A DNA stretch of 8,862 nucleotides from an uncultured Bacillota bacterium. Lineage in GTDB: Bacteria; Bacillota; Sulfobacillia; UBA995; UBA9673. Position numbers and translations under genes: made by a program. Shown piece after piece: positions 1-6,643 of the stretch (position 1 is its first letter; the number at the start of each line of letters is the position of its first letter). Location of the stretch: positions 1 through 8,862 of the forward strand of contig CALMHV010000249.1 of assembly GCA_937863905.1 (NCBI GenBank). Direction: 5' to 3'. The notes beneath the pieces were generated by a model. It was not told the origin of the DNA and searched no databases. It saw only the letters and a list, made by a program, of their open reading frames with translations.

Positions 1-2
1 TG

Positions 3-176
3 GACCCGCCCCTGGCGTCGTTGTTCGGGTTCGGTCTCTGGCTGGCCCATCGCCATCCCCGGCTCTTCTCCGCCGTCTGCCGCCTCAATGCGTTCCGAAG
101 ACAGGTGCTCTCGCGACGGTGGATCTGGCGGAACAAACTCCTACTCACCCGCTCGGCCCGAGCGGGGCGGCGGTGA
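3..176 (+). CDS. C-terminal end of an unidentified protein (partial, enters from left edge)
   Basis: An open frame runs in from the left edge and stops at TGA 174-176, giving about 57 visible residues. I do not recognise the family. The visible tail starts with a short hydrophobic stretch rich in Leu, Phe and Gly, and ends in a very basic Arg-rich segment with several Trp residues (motif RRWIWRNK). This would fit the cytoplasmic end of a membrane-associated protein, but that is inference. Most codons end in G or C, as in the confident genes here, and the other plus-strand frames look worse by this measure. It converges on the glycosyltransferase gene and overlaps its last 32 bases. With no start or domain visible, both function and reality stay uncertain. 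Confidence 0.5.
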   Translation, partial: DPPLASLFGFGLWLAHRHPRLFSAVCRLNAFRRQVLSRRWIWRNKLLLTRSARAGRR

Positions 177-1254
177 AGGTCCTCCGACTGTTCGCGTACA
201 CGCCGACCGTGAGAAGGGCCATCCTCTCCAGACCGAGGTGGGCCAGCGCGTAGTCCCGGCCGTTCTCGGCCAGCCTCTGGCGCAGCCCGGGGTCTTCCGC
301 CAGCCGGTCCAGGTCGTCCAGGATACACTTGTCGTTGGGCGGGGGTCGCGACGGATCGGTCCCGCTGAAGTCATGGCCCAGAGCCGGGTTCAGCGAGGCG
401 GGGGAGACTAGTCCGCGGTAGGCCGAACCCAGCAAGAGACACGGCTTCCCGCTGGCCAGACCTTCCCGGATGACTCGCCCCGACCCGACGACGACATCGA
501 CCTCCCGGAAGACCGGGGAAGGGTCGGCCAGCCAACCCCGGAAGTCCAGGACCGCCTTGAGCGTGCCGTCCAGGGGCTCGCCCAGGGGCGGCACGGACAT
601 GGCCAGCACGGTCAGCCGAACGGACCGCCGCTGGGCGAGGAGGCAGGCCGCTGAAGCCAGCGCCCGGAACGCCGACAGCCTCAGGGAGCCGATGCGGCCG
701 GCGTAGAGGATGGCCAGCGGCCTGGGGCTAGTGCTGACGGAAGATGCTTCCCGGCCGGGCTCGGGCGGACGGAAGCGCTCCGTGTCCACGCCGTTCTCGA
801 TGACCACGACTCTGGGGGTCATGGTCGAGACCTCCTCAGCCCCGCGCCGCCCCACGGCGATGACCGTGGCCGCTCCGGCTAGGTACTGGCCGGCGACGAT
901 GCCGCTGATCCCCAGCCCGTGGGCGGTCAGGACGTACGGCACCCCGAGCCGGGCCGACAATGAGGCGGCTAGCGCGAAGTCCAGGGTCGAGTGGGCGTGG
1001 ACGACCTCCGGGGGAGGCCCGTCGCGGAGAAGGCTATCGGGGTCGATCCCCGCGGCCGGCGCCAGGATCACGCGGACCCCGGCGGTCTCCAGGTCTTGGA
1101 GGTGCTCGGCCCGATTGACCTGCAAGTAGTTGGTGGGGATCGTGTTCAGAAGGGTCACGTCGTGCCCCAGCCGTGCGAGAGCCCGGGCCAGGTCGACCAC
1201 ATGCGTGGTTTGGCCGGCCGGGAAGAAGCGAGCCAGAAGCAGGAGGATCCTCAC
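145..1254 (-). CDS. Glycosyltransferase, GT4-like (GT-B fold)
   Basis: This probably cytoplasmic or membrane-associated enzyme would transfer a sugar from a nucleotide-sugar donor to a lipid, glycan or small-molecule acceptor; neither substrate can be read from the sequence. From the GTG at 1254 it is 369 residues, a normal GT4 length. Residues 2-38 are the typical GT-B N-terminus: a hydrophobic strand, FFPAGQTTHV, then GHDVTLLNT. VVHAHS lies at 84-89, LTAHGLG at 109-115, ENGVDTERF at 153-161 and LYAGRIG at 183-189, which opens the donor-binding half. The usual E-x7-E donor motif is degenerate: GSGRVIREGLASGKP (257-271) keeps the second Glu (E264) but lacks the first. GTG is preferred because a GGGGGTG site lies 7 bases upstream. 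An in-frame ATG at 1317 would add 21 residues, and the longer open frame reaching 1908 crosses the divergent mob gene and is not credible. The fold is fairly certain; acceptor and pathway are not. Confidence 0.85.
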   Translation of the reverse strand: MRILLLLARFFPAGQTTHVVDLARALARLGHDVTLLNTIPTNYLQVNRAEHLQDLETAGVRVILAPAAGIDPDSLLRDGPPPEVVHAHSTLDFALAASLSARLGVPYVLTAHGLGISGIVAGQYLAGAATVIAVGRRGAEEVSTMTPRVVVIENGVDTERFRPPEPGREASSVSTSPRPLAILYAGRIGSLRLSAFRALASAACLLAQRRSVRLTVLAMSVPPLGEPLDGTLKAVLDFRGWLADPSPVFREVDVVVGSGRVIREGLASGKPCLLLGSAYRGLVSPASLNPALGHDFSGTDPSRPPPNDKCILDDLDRLAEDPGLRQRLAENGRDYALAHLGLERMALLTVGVYANSRRTFTAAPLGPSG

Positions 1255-1261
1255 CGCGAAG

Positions 1262-1268
1262 CACCCCC
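1262..1268 (-). promoter_or_regulatory. Ribosome binding site for the glycosyltransferase
   Basis: On the minus strand this reads GGGGGTG, 7 bases before GTG 1254. It favours that start over the upstream in-frame ATG at 1317. Confidence 0.5.
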
Positions 1269-1447
1269 GCCAACGTATGCGCTGGCTAGAAGACGAGGGA
1301 ACCACGGCGGAGGCCATCCTGGCAGGTCGCCCCGGCCAGCGGTCGGCGCGGGCCGTCGAGCCGTCCGGCCGCGAAGGATAGCCCTGGCCCGGCGCAGAAT
1401 AGGCTCGCCGGCAGTCGCGGCGACAGGCGGCGGCCGGCAAGGGAGAC

Positions 1448-1451
1448 GAGG
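1448..1451 (+). promoter_or_regulatory. Ribosome binding site for mobBA
   Basis: GAGG lies 7 bases before GTG 1459, with a second purine stretch (GGGAG) at 1441-1445. This supports GTG 1459 over the ATG at 991, which would place 156 extra residues across the divergent gene. Confidence 0.45.
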
Positions 1452-1458
1452 CCCCTCC

Positions 1459-2727
1459 GTGCCCAGAGACCGTCTCTCCGGTGGCCCCGGCTTGCCCGTC
1501 CTTCTCATCACGGGAGCCAAGGATTGCGGCAAGACGACGCTGGCCATCGAACTCATCCGCTGCCTGCGGGCGTCGGGGATATCCGTTTTTGCCTTGAAGC
1601 ACGCCTCGGCCGTGGCCGCCGTGGAGCAGCCGGGCACCGACACCTGGCGGTTCGCGCTCGCGGGCGCCGAGGTCACCGGCCTTACCTGGCCTGGCGGGTC
1701 CTATGTCGCCTGGCACGGACCCGGAACGCCGGATGGTGGCTACCCGCCGGTCCTTGCCTCCCGCCGGCTCGACCGGCCGGCTCGGCTGGAGGAACTCGCG
1801 GAAACCGCGCTCGGCCTCGCTCCGGCCGGTCCGCGTCGTCTGCTCCTGGCGGAGGGGTTCTCCTCGACGCCGTACCCGCGGATCCACGTCCTGTCCCGGC
1901 CCGGTCACCCAGAACGGGCCGCCGGCGGTCCGATCCTAGACACCTGGTCGCTGGAGGGCGGCGATGCCGAGGCCATCGCGGGGAAGGTTGACAGAAGCCA
2001 GCCCGTTCTGGCCCGCTGGGCCGAGGAGGCGGCGACCTCCAAGCCCGGCTCGAGCCGCACCGTGGCGGCCGTCATCGCCGGCGGTAAGGGGCAGCGCCTC
2101 GGCGGTCGGGACAAGTGGAAGCTTGAAATCGGAGGTACGCGCCAGTCCGAGCGCTGTCTTACGAAGTTGGCGGAAGTCTTCGACGAGATTCTCGTCGTCG
2201 GTCGCCCGGAACTGCCGGACTCCGAGGGTGCCCCTCTCCGACCAAGCAGGACCTCGTGCGGGGGCCCTGGGGTGAGCGTCTCCTACCTGTCCGACCTGGC
2301 GCCGGACGCCGGTCCTCTGGGTGGGCTCCTGACCGCGCTCCGGGCGGCACCCGGACGCCACACCGGGGCTTTCGCCGGGGACCTGCCCTTCCTGAACACC
2401 AGTTTGATTCGCCACATGGTTTTCTGGACCGAAAGACACACCGGGACCTTCGACGTCCTCCTGCCGGTCTGGGAAGGCGCCGGCGGTCGGTTCGCCGAGC
2501 CGCTGCACGCCCTCTACGCCCCCACCTGCCTCAGCCGCCTCGAGTCGCTTCTCGCGACCTCGGGGACCCTGGCCGGCCTTCGGCTTACGGCGGCCTTCCA
2601 CGGTCTTCGCGTCCGGGAGATCCCCGACGCGGAGATTCGCCTGTTCGGAGACCCACGCGTCTTCTTCCACAACCTCAACACGCCCGCCGACGTGGCCCTG
2701 GCCGACGAGCTGGCAACCCGCGTCTAG
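1459..2727 (+). CDS. MobB-MobA fusion, molybdenum cofactor guanylyltransferase
   Basis: A two-domain cytoplasmic protein of 422 residues from GTG 1459. The MobA half joins GMP from GTP to Mo-molybdopterin, giving the guanine-dinucleotide cofactor of DMSO-reductase-family enzymes; MobB is its GTP-binding accessory protein. The MobB part (about 13-190) has a Walker A loop GAKDCGKTT (19-27), the LKH motif (46-48), GTDTWRFALAGA (59-70) and the late AEGF motif (131-134), where a Lys usual after the Phe is Ser. The MobA part (about 200-422) has IAGGKGQRLGGRDKW (206-220), including the nucleotide-binding Lys219, then AGPLGGL (284-290), the metal-site AGDLPF (306-311), FAEPLHALY (345-353) and HNLNTPAD (404-411). 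Both domains are about normal length, so neither looks decayed. The gene diverges from the glycosyltransferase and is followed 69 bases later by the DUF4015 gene. No molybdoenzyme is visible in the window. Confidence 0.92.
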   Translation: MPRDRLSGGPGLPVLLITGAKDCGKTTLAIELIRCLRASGISVFALKHASAVAAVEQPGTDTWRFALAGAEVTGLTWPGGSYVAWHGPGTPDGGYPPVLASRRLDRPARLEELAETALGLAPAGPRRLLLAEGFSSTPYPRIHVLSRPGHPERAAGGPILDTWSLEGGDAEAIAGKVDRSQPVLARWAEEAATSKPGSSRTVAAVIAGGKGQRLGGRDKWKLEIGGTRQSERCLTKLAEVFDEILVVGRPELPDSEGAPLRPSRTSCGGPGVSVSYLSDLAPDAGPLGGLLTALRAAPGRHTGAFAGDLPFLNTSLIRHMVFWTERHTGTFDVLLPVWEGAGGRFAEPLHALYAPTCLSRLESLLATSGTLAGLRLTAAFHGLRVREIPDAEIRLFGDPRVFFHNLNTPADVALADELATRV

Positions 2728-2796
2728 CCGCAGTTCCTGGCCCAGGTTCCAAGCATGGCCGGCCTGCTCCGGCAGGATTAACGCCGTCCCCGGCAA

Positions 2797-4272
2797 ATGA
2801 CTCACCATATGCGTTCGCCTGGCCTGTCACTCGGCTCCGCGCTACCGCAGTTGCCGCCGGCGTCCAGTCCGCCGGCGGCTGCTCTTCGTTCGCGGGGGGC
2901 GTCCCTGCGACCTTGGGTCCGCCGAGTCGTCCTGACGGTTCTTGTCCTCTGTCTGGCAGCCGGGGCGGGGCTTGTTTCCGGGCCCCTGGCCGCCCTCGAT
3001 GTCGGGTCGCGGCGCCCCGACGGCTACGGCGACCTGGCGGCGGCGCCAAGCAGGGGAGCTCTGCTGGCCGCGCGCCGCTGGCCGTCCTGGGCGGCGGCTT
3101 TCCCGGGCGGCGCCTTCCCTGTCTACCGTCCAGCGGGCTCAGCCGTGGATTCCTCGGTCACCTCGGCGCTTTCGACTGGCTACCGGGGCTGGAGTCCGGC
3201 TACTCCGCCGGCCATCCTCGCCCCCAGCCCGCAGTTCGCCGGCCAGCCCAGCCCGCTCGGGAACCAGGCCCGGGCCGTCTTCCTTACCGGGTATTCGGCC
3301 GGACACCCAGCGGCCCTCCGATACTTCGTTAACCTCATCGACAACACGGCCCTGAACGCTCTTGTCGTCAACATCAAGGACGAGGAGGGCAGGGCGACAT
3401 ACGACACCCAGGTTCCCGCCTTCCGGGAAGCCGGGGCCATTTCCATCCAGATTTCCGACATGCAGGAGTTCCTGGCGTTGACCAGGGCCCACGGCATCTA
3501 CACCATCGGCCGGCTGGTCACCTTCGAGGACTCGACGATGACCTACTACAATCCGGACCTGGCCGTGAAGCGCAGGGATGGGAGCATCTGGCGCGACGCC
3601 GCCGGGAATGCTTGGCTGGACCCCTTTCTACCCGAGGCCTGGGACTACGTCCTCTCGCTCGCCGAGGAGGCGGCCGGGCTGGGTTTCGACGAGATCCAGT
3701 TCGACTACGTCAGGTTCCCGACCGATGGCGCGGTCAAGAACGCCGTCTTCAGCCAACCCGACGGGCCGAAGTGCGCCAACCGCGTGCGGGCCATCACCGA
3801 GTTCCTGCACTACGCCCGGGGCCGGCTGGCTCCCTACGGCACCAAGATCTCTGCCGACGTCTTCGGCGTCGTCTGCTCCACCGACGTCAACACGGCCCTT
3901 GGCCAGGTGCTCCGCGAGGTCGCCAGCGCCGTGGACTACGTGAGCCCCATGATCTACCCGTCGCACTACGGCAACGGTCACTTCGGTCTCTCCGAACCTG
4001 ATGCCCAGCCCTACGAGACCATCAGGGGCGCCCTCTCCGCCGCCCTGCTGCGGCTCGGCCCGGAAGGCAAGACCAAGCTTCGCCCGTGGCTTCAGGACTT
4101 CACCATGTATCACACCTACGGACCCGAGCAGATTCTGGACCAGATTCGGGCTACCCACGAGCTCGGCATCAGGGGGTGGATGTTCTGGAATGCCTCAAAC
4201 CGCTACACAACGTCCGCCCTCTATGCCTACACGTTCGACTTCGAAGCCTACATGGCGAGCGGCGCGGACTAG
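2797..4272 (+). CDS. Membrane-anchored putative glycoside hydrolase (DUF4015 family)
   Basis: A 491-residue protein matching the DUF4015 'putative glycosyl hydrolase' family, expected to be a TIM barrel outside the membrane; its substrate is unknown. Residues 1-40 are basic and Pro/Ala-rich, and about 43-64 form one hydrophobic helix preceded by RR, so it reads as a signal anchor or uncleaved signal peptide. A Pro/Ala/Gly/Ser-rich linker (about 65-155) follows. The barrel starts near 158 (ARAVFLTGYSAG) and continues with NALVVNIKDEEGR (187-199), IGRLVTFED (237-245), NAWLDPF (271-277), GFDEIQFDYVRFP (296-308), DYVSPMIYPSHY (380-391) and RGWMFWNASNRY (459-470). The acidic residues of the GFDEIQFDYVRFP segment are candidate catalytic or substrate-binding residues by family conservation. 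The start is uncertain: there is no clear ribosome site before ATG 2797, ATG 2809 is an alternative, and the first 30 codons have a weaker G/C third position than the rest. Confidence 0.85.
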   Translation: MTHHMRSPGLSLGSALPQLPPASSPPAAALRSRGASLRPWVRRVVLTVLVLCLAAGAGLVSGPLAALDVGSRRPDGYGDLAAAPSRGALLAARRWPSWAAAFPGGAFPVYRPAGSAVDSSVTSALSTGYRGWSPATPPAILAPSPQFAGQPSPLGNQARAVFLTGYSAGHPAALRYFVNLIDNTALNALVVNIKDEEGRATYDTQVPAFREAGAISIQISDMQEFLALTRAHGIYTIGRLVTFEDSTMTYYNPDLAVKRRDGSIWRDAAGNAWLDPFLPEAWDYVLSLAEEAAGLGFDEIQFDYVRFPTDGAVKNAVFSQPDGPKCANRVRAITEFLHYARGRLAPYGTKISADVFGVVCSTDVNTALGQVLREVASAVDYVSPMIYPSHYGNGHFGLSEPDAQPYETIRGALSAALLRLGPEGKTKLRPWLQDFTMYHTYGPEQILDQIRATHELGIRGWMFWNASNRYTTSALYAYTFDFEAYMASGAD

Positions 4273-4288
4273 ACCGGGAGTCCGGCGC
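4262..4288 (+). other. Hairpin straddling the DUF4015 stop codon
   Basis: GCGCGGACT (4262-4270) can pair with AGTCCGGCGC (4279-4288), giving 9 base pairs with one bulged G and an 8-base loop. The stop codon (4270-4272) lies at the loop edge. No T-run follows, so it is not a classic intrinsic terminator; it may protect the 3' end of the message or be chance in GC-rich DNA. GGGAGTCCG (4276-4284) is repeated at 4293-4301. Confidence 0.35.
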
Positions 4289-4422
4289 GGCTGGGAGTCC
4301 GCCGCTCGACTACCGGTCGCCGCCGGCCTGTGTATGCCTTCCCGCTTGGGCTGGCCAGACTACTCCCGGGGAAGGAATCTAATGCCTATCGTCGAAACGC
4401 TCCCCGGACATCCCGGCCCCGG

Positions 4423-4454
4423 ACCTCACCTGCTGCGCGGAGGTTTATTTTTTT
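4423..4454 (+). terminator. Weak candidate intrinsic terminator with T-run
   Basis: ACCTC (4423-4427) can pair with GAGGT (4440-4444) across a 12-base loop, or ACCT (4428-4431) with AGGT (4441-4444). This is followed directly by TTATTTTTTT with an unbroken seven-T run at 4448-4454. The stem is short, so efficiency is doubtful, but such a T-run stands out in this GC-rich region and lies where the upstream transcript should end. Confidence 0.4.
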
Positions 4455-4469
4455 GCCTGTTCTCGGGCG

Positions 4470-4513
4470 CCCGGCCCCCCCGGCGCGGTGAGGCCCGGGA
4501 GGGGCCTGCCGGG
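4470..4513 (+). other. GC-rich nested hairpin in the EF-G2 gene leader
   Basis: An inner perfect stem AGGCCC (4491-4496) / GGGCCT (4502-4507) with loop GGGAG is enclosed by CCCGGC (4470-4475) / GCCGGG (4508-4513), the two right-hand arms being contiguous. No T-run follows. It ends 42 bases before the TTG start. It could be a leader structure affecting expression, part of a termination region, or chance pairing in GC-rich DNA. Confidence 0.35.
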
Positions 4514-4539
4514 TCGCCTGTTTAGTTCCGTCGCCTGCG

Positions 4540-4546
4540 AAAGGGG
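4540..4546 (+). promoter_or_regulatory. Ribosome binding site setting a TTG start
   Basis: AAAGGGG lies 9 bases before TTG 4556. The protein matches its family from the first residues (KKYSITDVRNVALVSH), so this rare start codon is well supported. Confidence 0.6.
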
Positions 4547-4555
4547 CGCTCACCT

Positions 4556-6643
4556 TTGAAGAAGTACAGCATCACCGACGTCCGGAACGTGGCCCTCGTT
4601 TCTCACGGTGGGGCGGGGAAGACCTCGGTGGCCGAGGCCATGCTCTTTGACGCCGGGGCGATCGACCGGCTGGGCAAGACGACGGACGGCAACGCGACGA
4701 TGGACCACGACGCCGAGGAGATTCGCCGTCAGGTGTCGATCAACGCCTCGCTCGCGCCCATCGAGTGGCAGGGCGTGAAGATCAATCTGGTGGACACGCC
4801 CGGCTACTTCGACTTCGTGGCCGAGGTCAAATCCTCGCTCCGAGTGGTTGATAGCGTCATCGTGGTCGTCGACGCCGTAAGCGGGGTCGAAGTCGGGACG
4901 GAACTCGTGTGGAAGTACGCGGACGAGAACAACCTGCCGCGCCTTGTTCTCATTACGAAGATGGACCGCGAGAACGCCAACTTTGAGAAGTGCCTCAGCG
5001 GCCTGCGTTCCGCCTTCGGCCGGCAGTTGGTCCCCGTAACCCTTCCGGTCGGCGCCGAAGCCGGCTTCCGCGGGGTGATCGACCTCCTGGGCGAGAAGGT
5101 CCTCACCTGGGAGGAAGGGAAGGGCCGTGACCCCAAGGCCGAGCCTCTCGACGGGGAGCAGGCGGCCCAGGCCGCGTCGGCTCGCGAGGCCCTGGTCGAG
5201 GCGGCCGCCGAGACCGACGACGAACTCACCATGAAGTATCTCGACGGCCAGCCGCTGACGCCCGAGGAACTGACGAAGGGCCTCCGCGCCGGGGTCGCCT
5301 CAGGCAAACTCGTGCCGGTCCTCTGCGCCTCAGGGCTCAGGAACGTGGGCATCCAGCCCCTTCTCGACATCATCCGGCTGGCGGCCCCGTGCCCGGCTGA
5401 CCGCCCCCCGGCGCGGGGTAAGAACCCGAAGACCGGCGCGGACGAAGAGCGGCCCCCGGCCGACAGCGCGCCGTTCTCCGCGTTCGTCTTCAAGACCATG
5501 GCCGACCCCTACGTCGGACGGCTGACCCTGTTCCGCGTGTACTCGGGGACGGTCGCTTCGAACACGCAAGTCTACAACTCGACGCGCGGCCAAACCGAAC
5601 GCATGGGCCAGCTTCTCGTCATCCGCGGCAAGCAGCAGGAGCCTGTAGATAAGGTCGGGGCCGGCGATCTGGGCGCGGTGGCCAAACTCCAGGAGACCTC
5701 GACCGGGGACACCCTTTGCGATGAGGCCCACCCCATCGGTTACCCGCCGACGGAGTTCCCGAAGCCGGTCTTTCAGGTCTCGGTGCAGCCGAAGAGCAAG
5801 GGCGACGAGGAGAAGATAAGCCTGGCCCTGGCTCGCCTCCGCGAGGAAGACCCAACGATCACCACCCGCAAGGAGACGGGCACGGGCGAGATCATCCTCT
5901 CCGGGATGGGTGAACTCCACCTCGGCGTGGCCACGGAGCGCATGAAGCGCAAGTTCGGCGTGGATGTCATCCTCAAGACGCCCAAGGTCCCCTACAAGGA
6001 GACCATCCGCAAGACCGTGAAGGCCGAAGGCAAGTTCAAACGGCAGAGCGGTGGCCGCGGCCAGTACGGTCATGTCTGGGTCGAGTACTCCCCGGAGCCG
6101 AACGAGGAGTTCATCTTCGAGGAGAACATCTTCGGCGGGTCGGTGCCGCGGCAGTACATCCCCGCCGTCGAGAAGGGTCTCCGCGAGGCCAAGGACCAAG
6201 GCGTCCTGGCGGGATACCCGGTCACAAACTTCAAGGCCAGCCTGTACGACGGCTCCTACCACGATGTCGACTCATCGGAGATGGCCTTCAAGATTGCGGC
6301 CTCGATGTCGTTCAAGAAGGGCATCATCGACGCCGGCCCGGTCCTGCTCGAGCCCATCGTGAGCGTCGCCGTCCTCATCCCCGACTCCTACATGGGCGAC
6401 GTCATCGGCGACCTCAACCGCAAGCGCGGCCGCATCCTCGGAATGGAGCCGGAAGGGGCCATGCAGCAGGTCAGGGCCCTTGTTCCTCTGGCGGAGATGT
6501 TCACCTACGCCATCGACCTCCGCTCCATGACCCACGGGCGGGGCACGTTCAGTATGGAATTCGACCACTACGAGGAGGTCCCGGGCAACATCGCCCAGAC
6601 CATCATCGAGAAGCATCAGGCGGAGAAGAAGGACGAGCAATAG
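4556..6643 (+). CDS. Elongation factor G-like GTPase, EF-G2 type
   Basis: A full-length 695-residue cytoplasmic translational GTPase of the EF-G family, expected to act on the ribosome. The domain order is EF-G-like: G domain (about 9-285), domain II from about 305 (FVFKTMADPYVG), domain III, domain IV with SGGRGQYGHV and the tip motif DGSYHDVDSSEMAF, and domain V with LEPIVSV and RGRILGMEPEGA. In the G domain, P-loop HGGAGKTS (17-24) is present, but other motifs differ from housekeeping EF-G: switch I is RQVSI (58-62) instead of RGITI, the catalytic His of DTPGH is Tyr84 (DTPGY), and NKMD is TKMD with Thr134. From memory of family members, Thermus EF-G-2 and mycobacterial FusA2 carry similar DxPGY motifs, and Thermus EF-G-2 also has TK-D, so these fit EF-G2 rather than decay. 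A second, canonical EF-G gene would be expected elsewhere. EF-G2 function is not well settled; ribosome-bound GTPase, stress or recycling roles are possible. It stands apart from genes of the usual str operon. Confidence 0.93.
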   Translation: MKKYSITDVRNVALVSHGGAGKTSVAEAMLFDAGAIDRLGKTTDGNATMDHDAEEIRRQVSINASLAPIEWQGVKINLVDTPGYFDFVAEVKSSLRVVDSVIVVVDAVSGVEVGTELVWKYADENNLPRLVLITKMDRENANFEKCLSGLRSAFGRQLVPVTLPVGAEAGFRGVIDLLGEKVLTWEEGKGRDPKAEPLDGEQAAQAASAREALVEAAAETDDELTMKYLDGQPLTPEELTKGLRAGVASGKLVPVLCASGLRNVGIQPLLDIIRLAAPCPADRPPARGKNPKTGADEERPPADSAPFSAFVFKTMADPYVGRLTLFRVYSGTVASNTQVYNSTRGQTERMGQLLVIRGKQQEPVDKVGAGDLGAVAKLQETSTGDTLCDEAHPIGYPPTEFPKPVFQVSVQPKSKGDEEKISLALARLREEDPTITTRKETGTGEIILSGMGELHLGVATERMKRKFGVDVILKTPKVPYKETIRKTVKAEGKFKRQSGGRGQYGHVWVEYSPEPNEEFIFEENIFGGSVPRQYIPAVEKGLREAKDQGVLAGYPVTNFKASLYDGSYHDVDSSEMAFKIAASMSFKKGIIDAGPVLLEPIVSVAVLIPDSYMGDVIGDLNRKRGRILGMEPEGAMQQVRALVPLAEMFTYAIDLRSMTHGRGTFSMEFDHYEEVPGNIAQTIIEKHQAEKKDEQ

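Larger units (their letters stand above)
1255..1458. promoter_or_regulatory. Divergent intergenic spacer, presumed promoter region
   Basis: These 204 bases separate the divergent start codons of the glycosyltransferase (minus) and the mobBA fusion (plus), so promoters for both should lie here. I see no convincing -35/-10 pair on either strand. The least GC-rich spot is around 1395-1402 (CAGAATAG), which is only weakly -10-like. Long frames cross the spacer on both strands, but they lack recognisable domain content here and look like by-products of high GC. Confidence 0.45.

Noticed and set aside
991..1458. Upstream extension of the mobBA frame to ATG 991
   Set aside because: It crosses the glycosyltransferase coding region on the other strand and encodes no MobB-like sequence; homology starts only after GTG 1459.
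1255..1908. Long N-terminal extension of the glycosyltransferase frame on the minus strand (open to 1908)
   Set aside because: It is antisense to the Walker A and MobB domain of the divergent gene, has no recognisable domain, and a better start with a ribosome site exists at 1254.
2728..2796. Short inverted repeats (CCTGGCCCAGG near 2736-2746, GCCGG/CCGGC near 2758-2773) as a terminator between mobBA and the DUF4015 gene
   Set aside because: Stems are only 5 base pairs, no T-run follows, and such matches are expected by chance in GC-rich DNA; the genes may be co-transcribed.
1936..2808. 290-residue minus-strand open frame opposite mobBA
   Set aside because: Composition looks like an antisense shadow of a high-GC gene; no motif, and the plus strand carries clear MobA signatures.
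4273..4525. Small open frames in the spacer before the EF-G2 gene
   Set aside because: They are continuations of out-of-frame shadows from the DUF4015 gene, with no ribosome site or recognisable content.
5330..6262. 310-residue minus-strand open frame opposite the EF-G2 gene
   Set aside because: Its Leu/Arg/Asp-rich sequence is the expected complement of EF-G codons; the plus strand is unambiguous EF-G.
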